The notes under the pieces are model-generated. The model was not told the origin of the DNA and searched no databases. It worked only from the letters and a program-made list of their open reading frames with translations. Shown here in pieces: positions 1-6,534 of a DNA stretch of 8,734 bases. Made by a program: the position numbers and the translations under genes. Numbering within the stretch: the first letter of the stretch is position 1; each line of letters begins with the position of its first letter. Source of the stretch: Bacteroidales bacterium (GTDB lineage: Bacteria; Bacteroidota; Bacteroidia; Bacteroidales; GCA-2748055); contig JAOZLK010000150.1 in the NCBI GenBank assembly GCA_029934875.1, positions 1-8,734 of the forward strand, in the 5' to 3' direction.

Positions 1-2
1 AT

Positions 3-734
3 GGGATCGCCCTTGAGGCGGCCAGGGAGGGAGCAATTCTTTCCCTGGGAAGTCGAAATCAAAAGTACCTGAAGTCGGCATCTGAACGGATAGAGGCAGA
101 GGCTCCCGGGGCACGAATCCATACTTCCCGGCTGGATGTGGCGGAGGCAAGTTCAATTGAAGAGTGGGTGAACTATACCCTGAAGGAGTTGGGAAGCATT
201 GACTGCCTGGTGGTAAACGGAGGTGGTCCTCCTGCGGGGACCTTTGATGAAACCGATGATCGAAATTGGGAAATCGGTTTTGAGAACACCCTGATGAGCG
301 CGGTGAGGATGATCCGGGGCGTACTTCCGGAAATGAGAAGAAAAAAATCCGGATCTATCTTAACTGTTACATCAAGTTCCATAAAAGAACCCATTGACAA
401 CCTGATTCTTTCAAATGTTTTCAGGTCGGGTGTGACCAGCCTTGTAAAGAGCCTTTCCTTCCAGGTAGCATCCGATAACATCCGCATTAATAACCTGGTT
501 CCCGGTTTTTTTGACACCGACCGACTGAAGGAACTCGACCTGCGAAGCTCAAGGGAATGGCGCATCAGCCTGGATAATGTAAGGAAGATTAATTTTGACA
601 AGATTCCCATGGGCAGGTATGGTGAAGCACAGGAATTCGGGAAGGCCGCAATTTTCCTGCTATCCGAAGCAGCCTCCTATGTTACAGGTGAAACCTTCAT
701 AATCGATGGGGGGAAAATGAGAACTGTATGGTAG
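3..734 (+). CDS. Atypical short-chain dehydrogenase/reductase (BKR-like), 5' end cut by window
   Basis: The reading frame is open from base 3, so the gene starts before the window; 243 residues are visible and roughly 15-20 are missing. The GTG at 138 is an internal valine, not a start. The visible part opens with the end of the glycine-rich dinucleotide loop (GIALEAAREGA, then SLGSRN). It continues with a D-V pair (45-46) and VVNGGGPPAG at 70-79, the counterpart of the SDR NNAG motif. The C-terminal signature is YVTGETFIIDGG. Ser is present in TSSS (123-126), but the YxxxK catalytic pair reads SNVFR (137-141), so Tyr is replaced by Ser and Lys by Arg. From memory, this resembles the BKR-like SDR subgroup that lacks a perfect catalytic tetrad. 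It may therefore be a binding protein or use another mechanism; its substrate is unknown. The stop overlaps the next gene by 7 bases, implying translational coupling. Confidence 0.88.
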   Translation, partial: GIALEAAREGAILSLGSRNQKYLKSASERIEAEAPGARIHTSRLDVAEASSIEEWVNYTLKELGSIDCLVVNGGGPPAGTFDETDDRNWEIGFENTLMSAVRMIRGVLPEMRRKKSGSILTVTSSSIKEPIDNLILSNVFRSGVTSLVKSLSFQVASDNIRINNLVPGFFDTDRLKELDLRSSREWRISLDNVRKINFDKIPMGRYGEAQEFGKAAIFLLSEAASYVTGETFIIDGGKMRTVW

Positions 735-1393
735 CCACGCACAGCCACATCCTCTCGCCTCTTACATTGTCTTTTACCGAGGAAGTTTCATCCGGCATCT
801 ATCTGTTGGGCTTCAAAAGAACATTTGAATTTGCAGCCGGACAGGTGATTGGAATTGCCCTGACCGAGGATGGGGCAAGACGACTCTATAGCATTTGTAG
901 CGGTGAAAAGGATGAAGATGTTTGGATTCTTTACAATGTCATTGATGAAGGTTATCTCACGCCCAGGCTGGCAGACCTGGAGGCGGGTGATACCATATGG
1001 ATTACCGAACCTCGTGGTGAGTTCACCAGCGATGACGATCCGGCAGTATGGATTGCAAGCGGAACAGGAATCGCGCCCTTTTACTCCATGTTGAAATCGG
1101 GAAGGGCCGCCAATAAAATTCTGATCCATGGAAACCGCTACCTGGAACAGTTTCATTTTTATGATTATTTCACAGAGCTCCTGGGGGAAAATTATACCAG
1201 GTGTTGCAGTGCCGAAGAGAATGAAGGTGTTTTTCACGGCAGGGTGACCAGCTTCCTGGAGGAATACCCGCTCCCCGACCCCGGTTTAAAGTACTATCTT
1301 TGTGGCAGTGCAGAGATGGTCGTCGATACAAGGGATATCCTCATAGAAAAGGGGGTTCCTTTTGACCGGATCATCTCTGAAATATACTTTTGA
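728..1393 (+). CDS. Small ferredoxin-NADP+ reductase-like FAD/NAD(P)-binding oxidoreductase
   Basis: A 221-residue cytosolic flavoprotein of the ferredoxin-NADP+ reductase superfamily. Residues 1-100 form the FAD-binding barrel, with the flavin motif RLYS at 52-55. Residues 105-221 form the NAD(P)-binding domain, with GTGIAPF at 112-118 for the pyrophosphate, CGSAEM at 192-197, and a C-terminal EIYF whose last aromatic may stack on the flavin. No 2Fe-2S or other domain is fused, so it should pass electrons between NAD(P)H and a separate carrier such as ferredoxin or flavodoxin; the partner is not visible. The ATG lies inside the end of the SDR gene (ATGGTAG), and only 3 bases separate its stop from rlmN. 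The length is slightly short for the family (about 240-260), but both domains appear complete. The fold assignment is firm; the physiological reaction is inferred. Confidence 0.87.
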   Translation: MVATHSHILSPLTLSFTEEVSSGIYLLGFKRTFEFAAGQVIGIALTEDGARRLYSICSGEKDEDVWILYNVIDEGYLTPRLADLEAGDTIWITEPRGEFTSDDDPAVWIASGTGIAPFYSMLKSGRAANKILIHGNRYLEQFHFYDYFTELLGENYTRCCSAEENEGVFHGRVTSFLEEYPLPDPGLKYYLCGSAEMVVDTRDILIEKGVPFDRIISEIYF

Positions 1394-1396
1394 GCC

Positions 1397-2422
1397 ATGC
1401 CGGAAGCACTTTTTGGAAAATCCCTGGACGAACTAACAGCCATCTCGAAGGAGCTGGGCCTGCCCTCCTTTACAGGCAAACAAATAGCCGAATGGCTTTA
1501 CAAGAAAGAAATTGGTGGCTTTGAGGAAATGACCAACCTGTCCAAAAAAGCCAGGGAACTCTTATCATCAAGCTACTCCCTTGGTTTACAAAATCCGGTT
1601 GATGTACAAGAGTCGGTCGACGGCACAAAAAAATATCTCTTTCCAGGCACTCCGGGCAAATTTATCGAAGCAGCCTACATCCCGGACAAAGACAGGGCCA
1701 CGATTTGCGTTTCATCACAGGTAGGGTGCAAAATGGGTTGCCTCTTCTGCATGACCGGAAAGCAGGGATTCCAGGGAAATCTTACTGCCGGGGAGATCCT
1801 GAACCAGTTCCGCAGTATCCCTGAATGGAGCTTACTGACCAACATTGTTTACATGGGTATGGGGGAACCCCTCGATAACCTGGATGAGGTATTAAAAAGC
1901 CTTGAGATCCTCACCTCCTCCTGGGGCTTTGCCCTTAGTCCGAGGCGAATCACGGTTTCCACTATAGGGATAACGCCCGCCATGCTTCAGTTTCTTGAAA
2001 ATAGTGAAGCACACCTTGCAATTAGTTTGCACACCCCTTTCGACGAAGAGCGCAGGAAACTGATGCCCGTTCAGCAGGTTTATCCTTTGCAGGAGGTGCT
2101 GAGTGAGATCCGTTCATGGGATTTCGGACGGCAGAGAAGGGTTTCTTTTGAATACATCCTTTTTAAAAACCTGAACGACACGGCAGCACATGTCAATGAG
2201 CTTTCCCGCATCCTTTCAGGAATTAAATGCCGGATCAACCTGATTCGCTTCCACCCCATTCCCAATACCCCACTTGAATCGCCCGATGAAAAAACCATTG
2301 TGACCTTTAAGGAGCGGCTGAATGCAAAAGGGATTACCACCACCATCCGGGCCAGCCGCGGGCAGGACATTTGGGCTGCCTGCGGACTGCTATCCACAAA
2401 AAAACTGATGAAAAAAGATTGA
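1397..2422 (+). CDS. rlmN: Dual-specificity 23S rRNA/tRNA adenine-C2 methyltransferase RlmN
   Basis: Radical-SAM enzyme that methylates C2 of A2503 in 23S rRNA and, in characterised homologues, A37 of some tRNAs. The 341 residues match the family length. The N-terminal RNA-binding domain opens with GKSLDELTAISKELGLPSF. The 4Fe-4S ligands are Cys111, Cys115 and Cys118 (CKMGCLFC). Cys104 (ATICVSSQVG) corresponds to the conserved E. coli Cys118, and Cys329 (RASRGQDIWAACG) to the methyl-carrying Cys355. MGMGEPLDN (153-161) is the SAM-binding GEP motif; TVSTIGI, LAISLHTP and HPIPNTPLE are further family signatures. All catalytic residues are present. It begins 3 bases after the flavoprotein gene, so a shared transcript is likely. 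Such enzymes need an external low-potential electron donor, which makes that neighbour notable. Identity is near certain. Confidence 0.97.
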   Translation: MPEALFGKSLDELTAISKELGLPSFTGKQIAEWLYKKEIGGFEEMTNLSKKARELLSSSYSLGLQNPVDVQESVDGTKKYLFPGTPGKFIEAAYIPDKDRATICVSSQVGCKMGCLFCMTGKQGFQGNLTAGEILNQFRSIPEWSLLTNIVYMGMGEPLDNLDEVLKSLEILTSSWGFALSPRRITVSTIGITPAMLQFLENSEAHLAISLHTPFDEERRKLMPVQQVYPLQEVLSEIRSWDFGRQRRVSFEYILFKNLNDTAAHVNELSRILSGIKCRINLIRFHPIPNTPLESPDEKTIVTFKERLNAKGITTTIRASRGQDIWAACGLLSTKKLMKKD

Positions 2423-2473
2423 CTGGCTTCGATCGGGAAGGCATCTGTCACATAAAGCCAATAAATACTGGCT

Positions 2474-3154
2474 ATGTGGTGGACCGACCTGCTGCTATAC
2501 TTTTTCCCTGAATTATGCCTGGTCTGTGGTAAACGACTTTCCCGGGCAGGCAGTATTCTGTGCCTGAAATGCGAATACAATTTACCGAAACCTGATTTTG
2601 GTAATCTTGACAATAGTCCTGTGAACCAGACTTTCTGGGGTCGGGTTCCAGTAGAGAAAAGCACTTCCCTTTTTCGTTTTGAAAAGGGCTCACCCTACCA
2701 GGTCCTGCTTCACGAGCTCAAGTACCATGGTAACCAGGCTGCCGGCCTTTACCTTGGCCGTTTACTGGGACAGGAGCTGCTCCACTCATCCTTATCCGGA
2801 TGCGATATCCTGGTTCCTGTTCCTCTCCACAATAAACGCCAGAAAAAAAGGGGATATAACCAGAGTGAGTTGATAGCCCGGGGGGTCTCAGAGATCACCG
2901 GAATCCCGGTCATTCCCGACCTGCTGACACGAACCGTCCATCAAACTTCACAAACCTCCCTGGGCAGGTATGAGCGCTACCAGAATATTAAAGGGAATTT
3001 CAGCGTCTCTTCCCGGGCTCCGGATGTCAATGGGATGAAGATTTTGCTGATTGATGACGTATTGACCACCGGCTCAACCCTTGAAGCATGCAGTTGGACG
3101 CTCCTGAATTATTTCAATTGCCGGATCTATATTGCCACCCTATCGCTTGCCTGA
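2474..3154 (+). CDS. comF: ComF family phosphoribosyltransferase-like protein
   Basis: A 226-residue protein with the two parts typical of ComF/GntX. The N-terminal zinc ribbon has Cys15, Cys18, Cys30 and Cys33 (LCLVCG and LCLKC). The type I phosphoribosyltransferase domain has DILVPVPLHNKRQKKRGYNQSE at 111-132 (shown here as two adjoining parts, DILVPVPLHNK and RQKKRGYNQSE) and the PRPP loop ILLIDDVLTTGST at 190-202. In Firmicutes and Proteobacteria ComF acts in DNA uptake and transformation. In Bacteroidota its role is less clear, and no other competence gene lies nearby. A 51-base gap separates it from rlmN, so it may be the last gene of that operon. A short inverted repeat (AGCCA, 8 bases, TGGCT) ends directly before the ATG. 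Its TGA stop directly abuts the stop of the convergent downstream gene. The ATG at 2474 gives the usual short hydrophobic lead before the ribbon. Confidence 0.92.
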   Translation: MWWTDLLLYFFPELCLVCGKRLSRAGSILCLKCEYNLPKPDFGNLDNSPVNQTFWGRVPVEKSTSLFRFEKGSPYQVLLHELKYHGNQAAGLYLGRLLGQELLHSSLSGCDILVPVPLHNKRQKKRGYNQSELIARGVSEITGIPVIPDLLTRTVHQTSQTSLGRYERYQNIKGNFSVSSRAPDVNGMKILLIDDVLTTGSTLEACSWTLLNYFNCRIYIATLSLA

Positions 3155-3781
3155 TTAACGGGGCTTGAATTTGTAGTTCACGGTAAAGGCCAGAACATTG
3201 TGAAAGTGGCCCCTGTACTGAGGATTGTTCCACTCCTGCGTTTCCCGGAAGGAAATTGCCGAATAGGTGTACCTGAAGCCCACCCCGGTACTGGGTACAA
3301 ACCAGTAAACGATGCCGGCAAATACGCTGAGACCAAAACGATTGTTGTCAGGATAGAGTGAGGGCTCAGTTTGTCCATTCCCATCGTAATGGGCATAGCT
3401 GAGCAGGACTTCCGGAGAAAGACCAAGTTCAAACTGGTACTTTTCATCTAAGAGGTAATTCACGGAAAGGGGAATCTCGATATAGCGATAAACAGTTTTA
3501 TCATAGAAATAAATTTCCGGCTCGCTTTCAAGCGCCCCTCTTGTCACATACTTAATTTCCAGCTGCCAGTAAAAATTCTTATCAATCTCCCGGTTTACAA
3601 AGAAGCCGGCAGTCATTCCCAGCTTATTAAAGCCACCGTATTGATCTCCATCAACCTGTGAAGCTGTTAAACCGCCAAAAAAGCCGGCATTGAAGCTTTG
3701 GGCCCTGAGCCCGGCCAGGGGCAGCACCGTCAACAGGAAGATCATTGCTACTCCCTGTCGGTAATTTTTTAATCTACTCAT
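3155..3781 (-). CDS. Predicted outer-membrane beta-barrel protein (PorT/OMP_b-brl_2-like)
   Basis: A 208-residue exported protein. Residues 1-27 form a signal peptide: a basic start (SRLKNYRQG), a hydrophobic core (VAMIFLLTVLPLAG) and a likely cleavage after Ala27 (LRA|QS). The mature part alternates polar and hydrophobic residues with many aromatics, as expected of about eight antiparallel beta strands. Examples are YWQLEIKYVTRG (71-82), RYIEIPLSVNYLL (99-111), GIVYWFVPSTGVGFRYTYS (156-174) and the terminal strand VLAFTVNYKF (196-205). The YIEIPL strand is a hallmark of the outer-membrane beta-barrel families common in Bacteroidota. Substrate or partner is unknown. Its ATG overlaps the end of the sirtuin gene by 8 bases (ATGAGTAG), so the two are probably co-translated even though their compartments differ. 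The 3' end abuts comF tail to tail. Confidence 0.82.
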   Translation of the reverse strand: MSRLKNYRQGVAMIFLLTVLPLAGLRAQSFNAGFFGGLTASQVDGDQYGGFNKLGMTAGFFVNREIDKNFYWQLEIKYVTRGALESEPEIYFYDKTVYRYIEIPLSVNYLLDEKYQFELGLSPEVLLSYAHYDGNGQTEPSLYPDNNRFGLSVFAGIVYWFVPSTGVGFRYTYSAISFRETQEWNNPQYRGHFHNVLAFTVNYKFKPR

Positions 3782-4469
3782 CTCTAATCATTCTAATTAA
3801 TTCATCCACCCCTTCTGATGCTCCTTTACGAATTACCGTAATCCCCGAATGACCGGCAACGACTACCTCATTGGGATCAATCAGGTAAACAGGTGTCCCG
3901 CGACGGGCATAGTTAATCAAACCAGCTGCAGGGTAAACATTCATCGATGTGCCAATGATTACAAGTATATCGGCCTCTGAAACCACTGCTGCTGCTGCTT
4001 CAATGGCAGGTACGGCCTCTCCAAACCAGACAATATGGGGCCTTAGCTGAGAACCTTTATCACATAAATCTCCCGGGTTTAGTTCCCAGCCCTCAATATC
4101 ATAGACAAGGTCTGGATCCACTGTGCTCTGCGATTTTTTCAATTCTCCATGCAGGTGAAGAATCTTTGATGATCCGGCCCTTTCGTGAAGATCATCCACA
4201 TTTTGGGTCACAATCGCCACATCAAAATCTTTCTCCATTTCAGCGAGGGCAAAATGGCCCCTGTTAGGGAGTGCATCCTGCAATTGCTTTCTTCGGTCGT
4301 TATAGAACCTCAGGACCAGTTCCCTGTCCTTTTCCCATCCTTCAGGACTGGCCACTTCATAAACATCATACTCCTCCCAGAGCCCCCCCATTTCCCGAAA
4401 GGTTCTCAGGCCACTTTCAGCACTCATGCCTGCACCGGAAAGAACTACCAGCTTTTTCACACTTTCCAT
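3774..4469 (-). CDS. cobB: NAD+-dependent protein deacylase, class III sirtuin (CobB/SIRT5-like)
   Basis: Sirtuin that removes acyl groups from lysine using NAD+, giving nicotinamide and O-acyl-ADP-ribose. I chose the ATG at 4469 (231 residues, starting MESVKKLVVLSGAG). The frame extends to a TTG at 4514, but those 15 codons have no family counterpart. Motifs are GAGMSAESG (12-20), TQNVDDLH (88-95), catalytic His107 in HLHGEL, RPHIVWFGE (143-151) and GTSMNVYPAAGL (173-184). Tyr56 and Arg59 (YNDR) match the pair that makes class III sirtuins prefer succinyl and malonyl groups. The CxxC...CxxC zinc module is not present: the segment between His107 and Arg143 holds only one cysteine, Cys136. The gene is divergent from dnaG and overlaps the downstream barrel-protein gene by 8 bases. 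Deacylase activity is well supported; acyl preference is inferred from the Tyr-Arg pair. Confidence 0.94.
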   Translation of the reverse strand: MESVKKLVVLSGAGMSAESGLRTFREMGGLWEEYDVYEVASPEGWEKDRELVLRFYNDRRKQLQDALPNRGHFALAEMEKDFDVAIVTQNVDDLHERAGSSKILHLHGELKKSQSTVDPDLVYDIEGWELNPGDLCDKGSQLRPHIVWFGEAVPAIEAAAAVVSEADILVIIGTSMNVYPAAGLINYARRGTPVYLIDPNEVVVAGHSGITVIRKGASEGVDELIRMIRDE

Positions 4470-4501
4470 AGAATAAACTTCATTTTGCGTAAATATAAGA
4501 T

Positions 4502-4532
4502 TTTGGCTGCACAATTACTTTCGCTACTTTTA
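4502..4532 (+). promoter_or_regulatory. Candidate Bacteroidota-type promoter for dnaG
   Basis: TTTG at 4502-4505 and TACTTTTA at 4525-4532 are separated by 19 bases. This fits the Bacteroidota primary-sigma consensus TTTG-N19-21-TAnnTTTG, with only the last base of the -7 box differing. Transcription would start near 4538-4540, leaving a leader of about 40 bases before the dnaG ATG. No strong Shine-Dalgarno sequence precedes that ATG, as is usual in this phylum. The site lies within the 109-base gap shared with the divergent sirtuin gene. Confidence 0.55.
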
Positions 4533-4578
4533 AGTCATCCGAAGGGATGTAAGTTCAGTGCTTCGAACAAAGAGCTAA

Positions 4579-6534
4579 ATGATTGACCAACAGACCATAA
4601 ATCAGATTTTTGAAACAGCCGACATCGTCGACGTAATCTCCGATTTTGTAACCCTGAAAAAGAGCGGAACTAATTTTAAGGGACTCAGTCCCTTCAGTAA
4701 TGAAAAAACCCCCTCTTTCATGGTCTCACCGGCCAAGGGAATTTACAAAGACTTCAGCTCGGGTAAGGGGGGCAATGTTGTTGGTTTCCTCATGGAACAC
4801 GAAAAGTTGTCTTATCCTGAAGCCCTCAGGTACCTGGCACAAAAATATAACATCACTTTTGAGGAGAAGGAGCTCACTGCTGAAGAGATTCAGCAAAAGA
4901 ATGAACGTGAGAGCCTCCTGGCGGTAACTGATTTCGCCACAAAATACTTTGCTGGACAACTTATGGGTGAAGAGGGCAAGGCTATTGGTCTCAGTTATTT
5001 TCGCAAACGTGGCTTCAGAGACGACACCATTCAGAAATTTCAATTGGGTTATAGTCCGGAAGAACGAACCGCCTTTTCAAATGAAGCAGGTAAAAATGGG
5101 TATAAAAAACAATACCTTGTATCTACCGGCCTTTCAATTGAAAGGGAGAACTACCTGTTCGATCGCTTTGCAGGAAGGGTTATTTTCCCCATTCACGCGA
5201 TATCAGGGAGCGTCATCGGTTTTGGAGGACGCACTCTGAAGAGCGACAAAAAAATCGCCAAATACCTTAATTCACCCGAATCGGATATCTATCACAAGAG
5301 CCGGGTACTTTACGGACTATTCCAGGCCAAGAAAGCGATTGTCTCAAAGGATCAGTGTTACCTGGTGGAGGGCTATACCGATGTGATTGCCATGCACCAG
5401 GCAGGAATCGAAAACGTTGTGTCCTCTTCGGGGACAGCCCTGACCACAGACCAGATCCGGCTGGTCAAACGCTTTACCGAAAATATTACCATTCTTTATG
5501 ATGGGGATGAAGCCGGAATAAAAGCTTCCTTCAGGGGCATTGATATGATCCTCGAAGAAGGAATGAATGTAAAGGTGGTGATGCTCCCGGCAGGGGAAGA
5601 CCCGGACTCTTATGCCATGGCACACAGCTCCACCGAATTCCTTGAATTTATCCGTTCCAGTGAAAAGGATTTCATCTCATTCAAGACTGAAATCCTGCTT
5701 TCAGATGCTCAGCATGATCCCTTTAAAAGGGGTCAGTTAATTACTGATATTGTGAAATCGGTGGCAGTAATTCCCGATGGAATTATGCGCAGTGTCTATC
5801 TGAAAGATTGCGGCTTACTGCTGGGAGTCGAAGAGCAGGTCCTCTATACGGAAGTCAATAAAATCCGGCAACAGAAACAGGAGCAGAATTGGCGCAGGGA
5901 GCAGTCTTCACAGCGGAATCAAAGCGCAGCTCAGGCCCCCGCTTCTCCCCAACAACCCCTGGTTCCTGCCTTCGTTGAAAATATATACTCGGAGGTGGAG
6001 GAGCGGGAAATCATCTATTTCCTTCTGAAATTCGGAAATAAAATCCTTCACCTGGGCGGGGAAGAAAACACCCGTATTTCAGTTGCCGAGTACATCATAA
6101 GAGAAATACAGAATGATGAACTGGAATTCAATAACCTGGTATACAAACAGGTCTTCGAAGATGTGAAAATGCTCATAGAAAGTGACAAGGAGCTAAGCGA
6201 ACGCCATTTTATTTACCACGATAATGCCGGGGTAAGGGAGTTGGCAGTGGATATTTTCACTTCGCGATACGAACTGAGTAATGTTTGGAAAAGGAAGGAA
6301 TCTTACGTTGAATTGCCAGGCGAAAACCTGGGCTATGAAGTACCCAAATCCCTGCTTTCCTATAAAATGATGGTGGTGGAAAAGGCCCTGGGGCAACTAA
6401 GGGCGGATTTGGATAAGGCCGAGAAAAAAAATGAGCTCGAAGAGCTTAATAAGCTGATCTTGAGAATTCAAAGCCTGGGAAATGTAAAAATCGCCCTGTC
6501 AAAAGGCCTTGGGGGACGGACCATTATCAGGTAG
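4579..6534 (+). CDS. dnaG: DNA primase DnaG with a degenerate (metal-less) zinc-binding domain
   Basis: Primase that makes RNA primers at the replication fork. At 651 residues it is full length for Bacteroidota. Residues 1-100 form the N-terminal CHC2-type domain and keep its framework (KTPSFMVSP, GKGGN), but the four metal ligands are Ser37, Ser40, Asp58 and Ser61 instead of Cys, His, Cys, Cys. The RNA-polymerase core spans about 115-370, with RVIFPI and GFGGRTL (214-220). The TOPRIM catalytic residues are intact: Glu264 in VEGYTD, and Asp308 and Asp310 in YDGDEAG. A Gln/Ser/Ala/Pro-rich linker (about 430-462) leads to a C-terminal helical region (about 468-651) expected to bind the DnaB helicase. 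The gene stands alone, not in an rpsU-dnaG-rpoD operon, and its last 8 bases overlap rnpA tail to tail. ATG 4579 gives the standard MIDQQTINQI start. Confidence 0.97.
   Translation: MIDQQTINQIFETADIVDVISDFVTLKKSGTNFKGLSPFSNEKTPSFMVSPAKGIYKDFSSGKGGNVVGFLMEHEKLSYPEALRYLAQKYNITFEEKELTAEEIQQKNERESLLAVTDFATKYFAGQLMGEEGKAIGLSYFRKRGFRDDTIQKFQLGYSPEERTAFSNEAGKNGYKKQYLVSTGLSIERENYLFDRFAGRVIFPIHAISGSVIGFGGRTLKSDKKIAKYLNSPESDIYHKSRVLYGLFQAKKAIVSKDQCYLVEGYTDVIAMHQAGIENVVSSSGTALTTDQIRLVKRFTENITILYDGDEAGIKASFRGIDMILEEGMNVKVVMLPAGEDPDSYAMAHSSTEFLEFIRSSEKDFISFKTEILLSDAQHDPFKRGQLITDIVKSVAVIPDGIMRSVYLKDCGLLLGVEEQVLYTEVNKIRQQKQEQNWRREQSSQRNQSAAQAPASPQQPLVPAFVENIYSEVEEREIIYFLLKFGNKILHLGGEENTRISVAEYIIREIQNDELEFNNLVYKQVFEDVKMLIESDKELSERHFIYHDNAGVRELAVDIFTSRYELSNVWKRKESYVELPGENLGYEVPKSLLSYKMMVVEKALGQLRADLDKAEKKNELEELNKLILRIQSLGNVKIALSKGLGGRTIIR

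Noticed and set aside
138..140. GTG as start of the SDR gene
   Set aside because: The frame upstream to base 3 encodes SDR nucleotide-binding sequence, so the codon is internal.
173..610. Open frame on the minus strand opposite the SDR gene
   Set aside because: It lies entirely antisense to a recognised gene, shows no family motif, and has low-complexity Ser/Arg-rich composition typical of shadow frames.
2080..2664. 194-codon minus-strand frame spanning the rlmN-comF junction
   Set aside because: It is antisense to two well-supported genes, with no motif and shadow-like composition.
4470..4514. Upstream TTG extension of the sirtuin by 15 residues
   Set aside because: The extra residues match nothing in the family, and ATG 4469 places the GAG motif at the usual distance from the N-terminus.
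4490..4514. Possible minus-strand promoter for the sirtuin (TATATTTA at 4497-4490)
   Set aside because: The -7 box is a 7-of-8 match, but the only upstream TTG (4514-4512) is 14 bases away, too short for the 19-21 base spacer.
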